From positions 1 through 21,474 of IMG/VR virus record IMGVR_UViG_3300009180_000256: a DNA stretch of 21,474 bases. One strand, written 5' to 3'. The position numbers and the translations under genes were made by a program. The notes beneath the pieces were generated by a model. The model was given only the letters and a program-made list of their open reading frames with translations. It had not been told where the DNA came from and ran no database searches. This document shows, one piece after another, positions 7,986 to 16,829 of this stretch. Positions within the stretch are counted from its first letter, which is position 1. Every line of letters starts with the position of its first letter. The stretch comes from a virus.

Positions 7986-10874
7986 TTACGCGATGGCGAG
8001 AAAGATGTAGGTTCCGCCACTGGCATTGATGCCTGCGGCAGTGCTGACGATTTGGAAGCCGGTTGTCGCGGTGTAGACGCTGTTGGCGTTGACTTCAGCG
8101 GCGGTGCTGTTGAGCAAGAGCGAAGGGTCAGTACCTGACACCATGCCACGGGCCGTGTCCCAAACGTACCAATCGCCTGTGCTATCCGTGCGCTTGATAA
8201 GGACGAAACGAGCGCCGCCTGTGAAACCGCAGTCGATGGTTTGCGTTGCGCCTGTGCCGGTGTATGAGCCAACCTTGCTCACGCCGGGGCATGTGGCGAA
8301 GAGGTAGGCTACCCAAGTGCCAGTTGTGTAGTAACCCCACCCAACTGTAAATGTTGTGGATGTTGGTTGCGCTGCAAACCAATCATTGGTTGCATAAGTT
8401 GTTTGCGAGCCAGCATTTGTAAAATTTAAAAACATTGACCGCCAATTAGTGGAGGTAAAGTTTGTTCCCGCTTGCCAATTTGATGCGCCATTTCGTTGCC
8501 GGTAAATAATGAGTTCTGGCGCAACGCCCAAATTGTGGTTTATCGCGTAAGATCCACTACCGGGGCTTGTTCCCGTATAACACACCTCATCAAAGAAGCC
8601 GGGGGCGCGGCGGAAGTTCCAGTACGCCATAGAGTTTCCCGACCAGTTGCCAGCAATTTGGAACCCTGTATTATTAAATCCTTGCGTCCAACCAGACCCA
8701 GAAACTTCGGCATTAGTGTTTGATGTTGTCAAATATGGCGAAGCCGCTGCGGATGTTGTAGAGTTAACGCCTCGTAAACGGTCAAAAATTTGGGTTTTAT
8801 TTGAAAATCCTGCGCTTCTTTCTGCGGCAAATTGGGCGTCAATTGGGAAATTGGTTGCTTCAGTTGTTCCCAAAGTGTCTGTTGTAGCAATCGGCGCAAA
8901 CACACTCGTCCCGCTCGTCGGCGTCTTCATCGGGCCGCGACGGATGGCGACGTAGATGTAGGTAATTGGAACGCCGGGATATACATTGTTGTTTAGCATA
9001 GTAAACCCGGTCGCAGTCGGCTGGAATATTTTATCTGTTGTTTCTTGTATATAAAGGTTAGGGTTTAGACGCCGATTGACGTTGCCTCCATCGGTCGTAT
9101 TAACCCATCCGCGCATCGTATCATACAAGTACCAGTCCGTTGCAAAACCGGGGTCCGTAGACGGTTTAGCTAAAAGCCACTGAGGCTCATACCCCAAATT
9201 TACATCCGTGCTTCCGGTCCCGCTTGAAACCGTAAACGACCCACAGCTAATCACATTATCCGTGCCAGCCGTGCCAAAACCTCCTGCATTAGAAGCATAA
9301 ATGTAGGCAACGTAGGTTCCACCTGAAGCATTAACATCATTGCTTGTCCCAACACTAAACACGCTGCTTGTAGGCGCAGTACTGTTCCAAACAAATGTAT
9401 CAGATGCCTGCGCGCTCGTGAGGTTCAGTTGAATGCTGTAAGCCGCAGATGTGAGTCCGCTATGGTAAACTTGCCAATCTCTTGGCGCATCCGTACGCTT
9501 AACAATAATGCACCCCGGCGTTGAGCCAAGATTGTGCGCGATTGTGCGGTTAGCGCCCGTGCCGGTGTAGGTCACGATGTCAAAGAACTTTGGCTGTTTG
9601 CGGAAGGTCCATGAGGTGTATGTCACTGCGCTTGTGTTTATCTTTGCCAGCGAACCAATAGAAAATCCTATTGACCCGAAAGTAGTCAAACCTGTTGCTT
9701 GTGTCGTTTGAGCAGCAGCACTGTCTGAAGTTAGATCAAAAGTTGCCCCGCGAGCAGTGTCATACAAAGCGTGGTTCTGGGCACCTGAACGGCTTTTCAT
9801 CCAAACCAGCCCACCAGACGCAGAACCGGAGCTTACTTGGCCCGTATTGGTAGACGGGAACATAACACCGGCATTCCAAACAATACGAACAGCGCCATTG
9901 GCCCCCGGAGGCTGAGTTGCTCCCGGAGAGCCGCCCGCGCCACCTCCACCATACAAGCCGGGAGCCCCACCAGCAAAATAGTTAAATCCGTCACCTATCA
10001 CATCAGGTGCAGTTCCGCCCCCGCTTCCGCCCTTACCGCCAAACGTCGTGTTATTGATAGCTGATGGGGTGCTAGTTGCTGCACCAGAAGTGCCTGCCCC
10101 AAGCAGGCCAACGCCGCCGCCGCCGCCGCCGCCCACCCTATAACCTGAACCATCAGATACCGCTGACGATCCACCCCCTCCCCCACCGCCAGAACCGGCA
10201 TTTCCAGGAGTTGCGGTAAGTGCCCCAGAACCACCAGAACCGCCAGAACCACTATACCCACCAGCTCCGCCGCCGCCGCCTGATATGCTGTTGCCTCCGG
10301 TTGCTCCCGCACCGCCCGCCCCGCCGCTGCCGCCACCATCACCGACATACGAGCCTCCGGCCCCACCGGAACCGCCGAAAACACCGGCACCGCCGCCGCC
10401 ACCTTTTACAGTAGAGGTGTTAATAAAATAGGAGTCCCCACCAGCAACCCCATTAGAGTCAAGAGCCCCCAAGGTGCCGCCAGAACCAACAACAACCGTG
10501 TATGTTTGGCCCGGAGTTACCAACACACTGTTCTTGTAACCAAGCCCTCCGCCGCCGCCGCCGCCAGCCGTAGGGTAGGGAGGGCTTCCGTTGTTCCAAC
10601 CCGCACCGCCTCCACCACCCCCAACGCAGAGAACAGACACACTGGTAACGCCTGCCGGGCATGTCCACGAGTGGGTTCCTACGGAAACAAAATCATCTTC
10701 GTTAAAGACCCTTAGATTAATTCCATTGTTAATCGCCTGTGTCGATCCACTGCCCGTATACAAATACGTCGAAAACACATCCTCAATGTAAGTTGGTCCA
10801 GCAGCCGCAGCCGACCCCGCCCCAAAGCCAAAGCCCCTAGCTGACGCAGCGCCTTCCGTGATGATTGTCGGCAT
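7986..10874 (-). CDS. Glycine-rich tail fibre / adhesin with repeated carbohydrate-binding-like (DUF7483-type) units
   Basis: This is a 962-aa protein. Residues 1-77 include ASARGFGFGAGSAAAAGPTY and a beta-rich segment that may attach to the virion. Residues 78-333 are a glycine-rich domain (VGGGGGGAG to AVRIVW). Such sequences can form polyglycine-II sandwiches like those of gp38-type adhesins. Four or so degenerate units follow, near residues 429, 541, 758 and 867. Each has a YTGTG or SFT strand, a (H)NLG..P or similar turn, an IIVKRTD-like strand and a DW..YD or DWYVWD motif, as in DUF7483-type fibre domains. The tail-assembly chaperone gene follows directly. The 8380-9100 part is visibly richer in A+T than its surroundings, suggesting a module acquired by recombination. 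It is probably a receptor-binding protein; the target is unknown. Confidence 0.85.
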   Translation of the reverse strand: MPTIITEGAASARGFGFGAGSAAAAGPTYIEDVFSTYLYTGSGSTQAINNGINLRVFNEDDFVSVGTHSWTCPAGVTSVSVLCVGGGGGGAGWNNGSPPYPTAGGGGGGGLGYKNSVLVTPGQTYTVVVGSGGTLGALDSNGVAGGDSYFINTSTVKGGGGGAGVFGGSGGAGGSYVGDGGGSGGAGGAGATGGNSISGGGGGAGGYSGSGGSGGSGALTATPGNAGSGGGGGGGSSAVSDGSGYRVGGGGGGGVGLLGAGTSGAATSTPSAINNTTFGGKGGSGGGTAPDVIGDGFNYFAGGAPGLYGGGGAGGSPGATQPPGANGAVRIVWNAGVMFPSTNTGQVSSGSASGGLVWMKSRSGAQNHALYDTARGATFDLTSDSAAAQTTQATGLTTFGSIGFSIGSLAKINTSAVTYTSWTFRKQPKFFDIVTYTGTGANRTIAHNLGSTPGCIIVKRTDAPRDWQVYHSGLTSAAYSIQLNLTSAQASDTFVWNSTAPTSSVFSVGTSNDVNASGGTYVAYIYASNAGGFGTAGTDNVISCGSFTVSSGTGSTDVNLGYEPQWLLAKPSTDPGFATDWYLYDTMRGWVNTTDGGNVNRRLNPNLYIQETTDKIFQPTATGFTMLNNNVYPGVPITYIYVAIRRGPMKTPTSGTSVFAPIATTDTLGTTEATNFPIDAQFAAERSAGFSNKTQIFDRLRGVNSTTSAAASPYLTTSNTNAEVSGSGWTQGFNNTGFQIAGNWSGNSMAYWNFRRAPGFFDEVCYTGTSPGSGSYAINHNLGVAPELIIYRQRNGASNWQAGTNFTSTNWRSMFLNFTNAGSQTTYATNDWFAAQPTSTTFTVGWGYYTTGTWVAYLFATCPGVSKVGSYTGTGATQTIDCGFTGGARFVLIKRTDSTGDWYVWDTARGMVSGTDPSLLLNSTAAEVNANSVYTATTGFQIVSTAAGINASGGTYIFLAIA
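10113..10133. repeat. GCC trinucleotide tract (7 units) in the 962-aa fibre gene
   Basis: Seven perfect GCC units on the plus strand encode consecutive glycines (GGC codons) on the minus strand. A shorter tract of five units lies at 10551-10565. Slippage by whole units would change loop length without breaking the frame. Confidence 0.85.
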
Positions 10875-10883
10875 CGGCTATCC

Positions 10884-12200
10884 TCAAGCAAACTTGGTCT
10901 GAGACGCGAAGATTGTGAAAGCCGCGCTTCCCGTCTTCACGATGGTGTAGGTGTAGACGTCAACGGAGGAGGCGTTGCCTGCTGCGGGAGCCGTGCCACC
11001 CTGCCACTTAGGCGTGACGGATGTGCCATCTACCTGAATGGCGCTGTTGTAGTACGCAGTGCTGCCCTGCGTCACAAGGAAAGCCACAGTCAAAGATTGC
11101 CCAGTGGACATAACCGTATTCAGTGAAGTGCCGGATGAGGCCCTGAAGTTGACGGTCCAGTTAGCGGAGGCATTGCTGGTGTAGTAGAGAACCGACTGGG
11201 TTGTCACGTCGATGTTGATCGTACCAGTCGCAGCCGTGGCGCTGATCGTAGCAACCTCGGCGGCATTGGTCAATACGGAAGCCAACCGTGCGGACGTCCC
11301 AACAAACGACTGAACGCCTGTCCAAGTGTTGTTCGCCGAAAGACTTAGGCCTGTGGCCGGGGCAGTCGACTGCCAAGTTGTTCCGTCGCTGGTCAGGACG
11401 TTCCCGTTCGTCCCCGGGCTGACCGTCTGGAGAGCGGAGGTTCCATTGCCAAGCAGGACGGCATTGGCGGTAAAGGTCGACGCCCCTGCCGGGATAGTTG
11501 CAGACAGCCAAGTTGTTCCATCGCTTCGAAGGACGTTGCCGCTATTGGCTGGAGCAACCATCTGAAAAGACGAAGTCCCATTTCCAAGAAGAACATAGTT
11601 CGACGAAAAGGTGACTGCGCCCGTTCCGCCATTGGCCACTGCAAGAGTTCCAGTGATGCCTGTCGAAAGGGGGAGACCGGTAGCATTGGTCAACGTCGCC
11701 GAAACTGGAGTGCCGAGAACTGGAGCCGTCAGGGTGGGGGAGGTAAGTGTCTTGTTAGTAAGTGTCTGCGTCCCGGCTTCCGTTACGGGGGCATTGGCCA
11801 CTTCAATGACATCTGTCCCGTTGGCATAGACAATGGCCTTCTTGCCATTGGCAATCACCACGCCCGTTTGACCGTTGACCTTAACCGTTACAGCAAAACC
11901 ACCGACGGTATTGTTGAAGAAGACGTAGGGCTTCTCAACCGCCGGTACTTCTACGGTCCTTGCTGCTGTCAGCGTTCCAATAAGCGCGATCACGTAGTTT
12001 CGGCCTGTTGAAGATGCCCCATTTGTAATGGTCAGGACTGTTGCTGAGCCGCTATCCGTGACGGTCTGGGTAGCATAACCGGCGATAGCCTCTTCGATAA
12101 GGGTGCCGAGGTTCGTGTTCGTGGTTGAGCCCCACTGCCCGGACTGTTCACCCGTAGCGATCAACTCAATCTTTAAGTTTGGGGAGTAAGTGCTAGTCAT
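10884..12200 (-). CDS. Tail fibre with conserved N-terminal attachment domain and LLGNGTS repeats
   Basis: This 438-aa protein opens with [20 protein letters not shown] and [13 protein letters not shown]. This is the conserved virion-attachment domain of many environmental phage fibres. Residues about 60-125 are beta-rich. The segment [17 protein letters not shown] then [20 protein letters not shown] and VANGGTG is a well-known fibre shaft pattern. Two imperfect units follow ([25 protein letters not shown] and [25 protein letters not shown]), each about 45 residues. The C-terminal third (from about residue 290) is a beta-rich domain, possibly the receptor-binding tip. It lies nine bases upstream of the 962-aa fibre gene. 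A structural fibre is confident; its order relative to the other two fibres in the virion is unknown. Confidence 0.88.
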   Translation of the reverse strand: MTSTYSPNLKIELIATGEQSGQWGSTTNTNLGTLIEEAIAGYATQTVTDSGSATVLTITNGASSTGRNYVIALIGTLTAARTVEVPAVEKPYVFFNNTVGGFAVTVKVNGQTGVVIANGKKAIVYANGTDVIEVANAPVTEAGTQTLTNKTLTSPTLTAPVLGTPVSATLTNATGLPLSTGITGTLAVANGGTGAVTFSSNYVLLGNGTSSFQMVAPANSGNVLRSDGTTWLSATIPAGASTFTANAVLLGNGTSALQTVSPGTNGNVLTSDGTTWQSTAPATGLSLSANNTWTGVQSFVGTSARLASVLTNAAEVATISATAATGTINIDVTTQSVLYYTSNASANWTVNFRASSGTSLNTVMSTGQSLTVAFLVTQGSTAYYNSAIQVDGTSVTPKWQGGTAPAAGNASSVDVYTYTIVKTGSAAFTIFASQTKFA

Positions 12201-12228
12201 TACATCCTCTTGATCATTACGGGTGGAC

Positions 12229-15186
12229 CTAGGTCCAGTTGGGGTTCTGGGATGGGGTTATGCCACCCCATGCGGGAACTTGGGCTGGTGTGATCCCACC
12301 CCAAGTGGGGTTCTGGGCTGGAACTAGTTGACCCCAAACAAAAGCTTGTCCAACATACCCTGTTGCACTAACCCCTGCAACTTGTGCAATCGTGGCAAAA
12401 CTGATCGATGTAGTACCGGCATATCCGGTAGCAGAGACCCCTGTGACGAAGGCGTCAATGGGACGGTCAACGGTTACGGAACCAACTTGCCCGGATGCTG
12501 AAACCCCTGTCAAAGTTGTGCTTACGCTTACGGAAGCGACAACCGTTCCAACCTCACCTGTGGCAAAGACCCCTGTTACGGGAACATTTTGGGTTAGGGT
12601 TACTGTGGGTGTCCCAACCTGACTAGTAACAGATACCCCTGTTAGGGCTGCGCTACCGTTAAAAACGGCTGCTGCTGTTCCAACTGCGCCTGTCGCAGAT
12701 ACGCCCGTCAGAGTTGCGCTACCGTTAAAAACGGCTACCGCTGTTCCAACTGCGCTTGTTGCAAATACGCCGACTACCGCCACATTTTGTGTGAACGTGG
12801 CAGTAGCTGTTCCAACTGCACTAGTCGAAGACACACCCGTGACGGATACGCTGTTGTTGAAAGAGGCTACGGCCGTTCCAACGCTCCCCGTCGCGGATAC
12901 ACCCGTGACAGACACGCTATTGTTAAAAGTAACTGTGGCTGCTCCAACGCTCCCCGTCGCAGATACACCCGTGGGGGTTATATTTGCCGTAGAAGTAACT
13001 GTGGATGACCCAACACCGGTTGTTGAAGCCACCCCCGTTACGGAAGCTTTGAAGTCAAAGGTAAGGGTAGGTGTTCCAACGCTACCCGTCGCTGACACAC
13101 CCGTTACGTTTGCGTCTACAACAACACTAGTCGAAGCAGTTCCGACAGACCCTGTCGCTGATACGCCAGTTACACTTACACTAGTGTCGGTTGGTGGCGT
13201 GTAGGTGATGACGATCAAGCCGCTGCCACCAGAACCGCCAGCAGACCTTTGGCCGGTATTGGTCCCTTTATAACTGCCGCCGCCGCCGCCCGCGCCAAAA
13301 ATACTGCTACCGCCTTCGCCGTTTGCAGTTGAGCCAGCTACACCACTGAAGCCGCCGCCTGAACCACCAGCGCCGCCAATAGTTTTTAGTATATCAATCC
13401 CCGCGCCACCAACAGCCCCAGTAAGACTGCTGCTGCCGCCGCCGCCGCCGCCGCCGCCATTGCGCCCGGCAGTATTAGCGCTGCCACCACCAAAACCCTG
13501 CGAATTGTTGCCACCAACAGATGCTGACCCGTTGGAGCCCCCGCCATTGCCGCCGCCGCCGCCCCCATTATTTCCAGAACCTGAAGCCCCAGTAGCTCCA
13601 ACCGCTCCATTTCCATTGGGGCCGCCCGCCCCACCACCACCACCACCACTTATTACTGCGGTGCTGGATGTTGACCCTACAGAAGTACCACCAGTCCCTC
13701 CATTGAAATTTGATCCGGTGCCTCCAGTTCCGGGGGTTACAACGCGCGTTGTTCCATTTGTGTTTCCGCCAGTGCCGCCGCCAGCGGAGTAGGTTCCACC
13801 AGATGGGTTTGGTATGGTTGTGCTTCCGCCAGTGCCCCCAGTACTAGCAGCACCGCCCGCAGGGCCAGCCGCTCCTCCAGCGCCGATTGAAATTGACGAA
13901 ATTGTTGAAGACGCACTAATTAGATAGTTTGATACAGCAGTATATCCGCCGCCGCCGCCGCCCGCGCCGCCAGCCTTGCTTGTGGAACTAGCAAAAGCTC
14001 CACCCGATCCGCCCCCGCCGCCACCAACAAGGTAGATGGCGTTGTTGGATGGGTTCCAGTCAGCGGGCGTTGTCCAAGACGTTACTGCTGCATCGGAAAT
14101 GTAATAAACCACTTGCGGATAGGTGACGAACGCCGCGCCGCTATTGTTGCCGTTGTTGGTTGAGTTGCCGCCCACATACCATGTGTAAGGCGTAGAGCCG
14201 TTAGATGTCGCTGTGTCAGGAGTAAATATCAGATCGCGCAGGGTGTTGTAATCGCCGCGCGGCGTACCAGTGCCGGTGTAGTTGATGGTCGTCGTCGTGC
14301 CGGAAGTGGGACTATTCAGGGTCAGCGTTGCGGTGGAGGTTCCGCTGATGCCGCTGGTCGAGTTGATGTTGGTGGTAATGCTGACGGGAAGTGTAATCGT
14401 CGATGAGGCGGTGGCGGCGATGCCCCCGAAGGTGTTCGTCCCCGTGACGGTAAGCGTGGTCCCCGCACCGCCGTTTGTTAGAACGCAGTTGAACGTGGAC
14501 CCACCACCGGCAAATGTCCTAGAGCCGCTTGCGGGTACGAAGGTGATGTCACCGACGCCGGTCCCTGCGGTAGTTGTGAACCCAGAAGGCGCGGCGTTGT
14601 TGAAACCAGTAGTATTAGTTCCAGTTATGCGAATCGACCCACCATTAAACGTAATGCCCTTTGTGCCCGCCGCAGTCGTAATAGCCTTTGTGGTGGAAAA
14701 AGTTTTTCCGTTTAGGTCTAGCGTACCGTTTGTGAGAGTAGTTTCACCAAAACCACCAGCACTTCCATTTAGCGTAAGCGCGTCCTGAAGCACCCAAGTG
14801 CTTCCAGAGCCGTTAAAATTTATGTTGCAAAAAACCGAAAACCCACCAAAGGTGAGTGTTTTGGACCCCGTACCGGCAAATGTAATGGTAAAACCGCTAG
14901 AAACAGGATAAGACACGGTAGCCGGAGAAACTATAGTGACGCTGCCATGAATTGCCCAAGAGCCGGATGTTGCGGTAAACGAAATAGCACCATTAGTTAT
15001 AGATATATTGGCGCAAGCAATAACGCTTGCGCCGATTGATACTATGTAACTGCCCGCCCTATCAAAAAAAACATTGTCCGCAGAAGTGGGGACGGTTGTG
15101 TTGGCGGGGCCTCCAGAAGAAAGTGACCAGTTGGTTGCAATGTTCCAAGATGTGTTGCCGGCTCCAATGTAATACTTATCAGTCAT
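12229..15186 (-). CDS. Large glycine-rich tail fibre with beta-helix-like N-terminus and 22-residue repeats
   Basis: This is a 985-aa protein with four parts. Residues 1-380 are a Thr/Ser/Gly-rich beta-helix-like domain, opening with [20 protein letters not shown] and [10 protein letters not shown] and ending near [16 protein letters not shown]. Residues about 383-665 are a glycine-rich domain ([12 protein letters not shown] to [10 protein letters not shown]), similar in type to polyglycine-II adhesin domains. Residues 672-950 are 13 copies of a 22-residue unit ([15 protein letters not shown] plus about seven variable residues). Residues 951-985 are three 11-residue tryptophan units ([11 protein letters not shown] type). 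No enzyme active site is evident. It starts two bases after the stop of a 72-aa gene, with a weak GGCGGTG site. It is probably a receptor-binding or side fibre; the virion location is inferred from the neighbouring fibre genes. Confidence 0.85.
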   Translation of the reverse strand: MTDKYYIGAGNTSWNIATNWSLSSGGPANTTVPTSADNVFFDRAGSYIVSIGASVIACANISITNGAISFTATSGSWAIHGSVTIVSPATVSYPVSSGFTITFAGTGSKTLTFGGFSVFCNINFNGSGSTWVLQDALTLNGSAGGFGETTLTNGTLDLNGKTFSTTKAITTAAGTKGITFNGGSIRITGTNTTGFNNAAPSGFTTTAGTGVGDITFVPASGSRTFAGGGSTFNCVLTNGGAGTTLTVTGTNTFGGIAATASSTITLPVSITTNINSTSGISGTSTATLTLNSPTSGTTTTINYTGTGTPRGDYNTLRDLIFTPDTATSNGSTPYTWYVGGNSTNNGNNSGAAFVTYPQVVYYISDAAVTSWTTPADWNPSNNAIYLVGGGGGGSGGAFASSTSKAGGAGGGGGGYTAVSNYLISASSTISSISIGAGGAAGPAGGAASTGGTGGSTTIPNPSGGTYSAGGGTGGNTNGTTRVVTPGTGGTGSNFNGGTGGTSVGSTSSTAVISGGGGGGAGGPNGNGAVGATGASGSGNNGGGGGGNGGGSNGSASVGGNNSQGFGGGSANTAGRNGGGGGGGGSSSLTGAVGGAGIDILKTIGGAGGSGGGFSGVAGSTANGEGGSSIFGAGGGGGSYKGTNTGQRSAGGSGGSGLIVITYTPPTDTSVSVTGVSATGSVGTASTSVVVDANVTGVSATGSVGTPTLTFDFKASVTGVASTTGVGSSTVTSTANITPTGVSATGSVGAATVTFNNSVSVTGVSATGSVGTAVASFNNSVSVTGVSSTSAVGTATATFTQNVAVVGVFATSAVGTAVAVFNGSATLTGVSATGAVGTAAAVFNGSAALTGVSVTSQVGTPTVTLTQNVPVTGVFATGEVGTVVASVSVSTTLTGVSASGQVGSVTVDRPIDAFVTGVSATGYAGTTSISFATIAQVAGVSATGYVGQAFVWGQLVPAQNPTWGGITPAQVPAWGGITPSQNPNWT
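12232..13173. repeat. 66-bp (22-aa) repeat array followed by 33-bp (11-aa) tryptophan repeats
   Basis: Thirteen degenerate units with conserved TGVSATGxVGT cores span about 12337-13173. Twelve average 22 residues (one of 23 is followed by one of 21), and the last is shortened to 15. Three 11-residue units of the form WGG-I-TP-A/S-Q-xP then occupy 12238-12336, ending in WT. The divergence between units suggests an old array maintained by selection, not a recent duplication. Eleven is half of 22, so the two repeat types may share one structural period. Confidence 0.85.
13435..13458. repeat. GCC trinucleotide tract (8 units) in the 985-aa fibre gene
   Basis: Eight perfect GCC units encode eight glycines on the minus strand within the glycine-rich domain. 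Similar shorter tracts lie nearby (for example about 13555-13562 and 13946-13961). Whole-unit slippage would be in frame. Confidence 0.85.
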
Positions 15187-15188
15187 GG

Positions 15189-15407
15189 CTACACCGCCGG
15201 GTCAGCAGTGGGCTCTTCAGTGGTGGGTGCAGTGACGATTGCATACCAGTTGTCGTAGCGCGTCTGCTTCATCGCCTGAATTTCTTCAGGCGTGAAGGAA
15301 TCGTAGTCGCTCACACGCATTACCAGCGCGTCCTTCAGGATGAAGGGGTCTTCGCCGATTTGAAAGCTATCGGATAGAAGACCGCTTTCCAGAATCTCGA
15401 TAGGCAT
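15189..15407 (-). CDS. Hypothetical 72-aa acidic protein upstream of the large fibre
   Basis: This small acidic protein (MPIEILESGLLSDSFQIGED) has a helical centre with SFTPEEIQAMKQTRYDNWYA and a proline/threonine/glutamate tail. The start at 15407 is preceded by GGAGGGGCTG, a strong ribosome site. Coding is supported by that site and by tight packing: its stop lies two bases before the 985-aa fibre start, and 34 bases separate it from the upstream gene. I do not recognise a family. A small chaperone or accessory protein for the adjacent fibre would suit the position, but nothing in the sequence shows this directly. Confidence 0.7.
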   Translation of the reverse strand: MPIEILESGLLSDSFQIGEDPFILKDALVMRVSDYDSFTPEEIQAMKQTRYDNWYAIVTAPTTEEPTADPAV

Positions 15408-15441
15408 CAGCCCCTCCGTTCCGGCAGACGTCGGTGATCAA

Positions 15442-15900
15442 TTACGCCAGACGAATAATGGCGTTACTGGCATCCGCAGCGGGGAACACGACGGTGAAAG
15501 TTCCGGCCGAGACCGACTTGTCAGAGCCAAAGTCAAGCACGACGACCGACTTGTTTGACTGCGTGGAGTTATAGATAAGAGCCCCACGCGCAGTGAACGT
15601 CGCGGACGTCCAAGAAGAATCCGAGAAATCCACAAAGGACGTCGTTCCGCTGCTCGACGTAACAGATCCGGTCAAGGTATTGCCGCCAGCAACGTAGGCT
15701 GTTCCGGATGTGTTGGTGATCTCGTTGGTCGCGCTATACGCCGTAGTGGTCGCATCAAGGGTAGCAGAGGAGGTGTACAGGGCAAGCTTGAACGTATCCG
15801 CCGCAGTTGACCCACGGGTGACGCTGGTGGTGAAAGCGTGAGTTCCGTTCAAGAGTTCAAGCTTGAACGAAGTACACATGAAGTTTCCGGTAAAAGCCAT
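15442..15900 (-). CDS. Beta-rich phage virion protein (152 aa)
   Basis: The protein begins MAFTGNFMCTSFKLELLNGT. The ATG at 15900 is chosen over a longer open frame because AGGAGG lies seven bases upstream and the start overlaps the stop of the previous gene (TGATG). The chain is rich in Ser, Thr, Ala and Gly, with a run of predicted strands: TFKLALYTSSATLDATTTAY, GGNTLTGSVT, TARGALIYN, VVVLDFGSDKS and FTVVFPAADASNAIIRLA. I recognise this as a very common small structural protein of environmental tailed phages, usually found among tail or fibre genes. Its exact role is unestablished to my knowledge; a tail-tip or decoration component is plausible. Confidence 0.85.
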   Translation of the reverse strand: MAFTGNFMCTSFKLELLNGTHAFTTSVTRGSTAADTFKLALYTSSATLDATTTAYSATNEITNTSGTAYVAGGNTLTGSVTSSSGTTSFVDFSDSSWTSATFTARGALIYNSTQSNKSVVVLDFGSDKSVSAGTFTVVFPAADASNAIIRLA

Positions 15901-16190
15901 CAGAGCCTCCTGAGATGTTCGGCCAGTGTAGGGTGACCCGCTTCTGAGACCAGATAGCTGATCGTTGATCTGTCGCACTTTATAGCACGTTTTATATGTT
16001 CAAGGACAACCACTTCGATGGATGCCTTGAATGCTCTTGCCTGCTCCTGAATAGCAGGGTGGGCCGTATCGGCAACTTGGACAATACGATCAGCGGCCCT
16101 TTTAGCCCAGAACTCGGGGGAATGACCCCCATTGTCAGAGGCTTCAACATCTACCCCAAAGGTCTCTATGGTCGCGGCATTCACAAACAT
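15900..16190 (-). CDS. Conserved phage hypothetical protein (96 aa, DUF7681-like)
   Basis: The opening MFVNAATIETFGVDVEASDN and the GGHSPEFWAKRAADRIVQVAD segment match a small conserved phage protein that I believe is catalogued as DUF7681. The rest is helical: AIQEQARAFKASIEVVVLEHI, then a C-terminal helix with HPTLAEHLRRL. There is no membrane segment or catalytic motif. The start overlaps the stop of the 211-aa adaptor gene (TAATG), and its own stop overlaps the next start, so it is coupled on both sides. The role is unknown; the family number is from memory and less certain than the homology. Confidence 0.8.
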   Translation of the reverse strand: MFVNAATIETFGVDVEASDNGGHSPEFWAKRAADRIVQVADTAHPAIQEQARAFKASIEVVVLEHIKRAIKCDRSTISYLVSEAGHPTLAEHLRRL

Positions 16191-16825
16191 TAGTTAGCCT
16201 TCACTCTAAGGAGACCGTCGCGGTATGCGTCTGTCTCTTCGCGGCCTTCGCCGAAGTTGATCAAGCGGTTCAAGGACTCAAGGAACCGGTTGTTGTAGAA
16301 CTGAAGAAGTTCTTGGTCACCCTTCATGAAAGTATACGCCTCGACCAGCGAACCGTAAAGAAGCGCCTGCTCTGCATTATTACCCAGCCAACTTGTGCCA
16401 GCAGTCACAATAGACTCAGGCTGGTAATAGTAATGAAGTTCAACCGAAAAACCACTACTAGGTACAGGAGCCAGAAGAATAGTATTTATGTCGAAAAATG
16501 AATAGTACTTCGGAACACCCTGTGCCCCAGTTGGGTTGTACTCTTGTAGGTATTCCACATCTTTGTTCAAAAGAAAAACGGTGGAACCGGAAGATGACAC
16601 AGAGAGGCTAAATGGGGACAGGTAGTCACTTGGCACAGAAAGGTACTTATTACCCGCCGTGCAAACCCCCGATATGTTTTTTCTAAAAACTTGAAGGTCT
16701 ACTGCATAGAGCAGCCGCTCTTCACAGTTCCTGATGAACGTGTTGATGTTATCGTTAAAGTTTGTTTCGTTGTATTCGGTGAAGTCCTTGATGGCTTGCA
16801 CCAATGTCGTGTAGGTCCATGCCAT
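16190..16825 (-). CDS. Head-to-tail adaptor protein (SU10-adaptor / gp11-like)
   Basis: This 211-aa protein opens with TYTTLVQAIKDFTEYNETNF, then INTFIRNCEERLLYAVDLQ. This helical pattern is typical of phage adaptor or tail-tubular-A-like proteins (the Phage SU10 adaptor family) that form a ring under the portal. A beta-rich centre follows (YLSVPSDYLSPFSLSV to ILLAPVPSSGFSVELHYYYQ), then C-terminal helices (EQALLYGSLVEAYTFMKGDQ), matching the expected helix-sheet-helix arrangement. The start at 16825 has an AGGGTGA site that overlaps the previous stop. With the 228-aa protein upstream it probably builds the neck between capsid and nozzle. The assignment is by characteristic sequence pattern. 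Confidence 0.83.
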   Translation of the reverse strand: MAWTYTTLVQAIKDFTEYNETNFNDNINTFIRNCEERLLYAVDLQVFRKNISGVCTAGNKYLSVPSDYLSPFSLSVSSSGSTVFLLNKDVEYLQEYNPTGAQGVPKYYSFFDINTILLAPVPSSGFSVELHYYYQPESIVTAGTSWLGNNAEQALLYGSLVEAYTFMKGDQELLQFYNNRFLESLNRLINFGEGREETDAYRDGLLRVKAN

Positions 16826-16829
16826 AGAA

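Noticed and set aside
12232-15186. Diversity-generating retroelement target in the fibre gene
   Set aside because: There is no reverse transcriptase, template repeat or C-type-lectin-like variable end in the window; the repeats are regular structural units.
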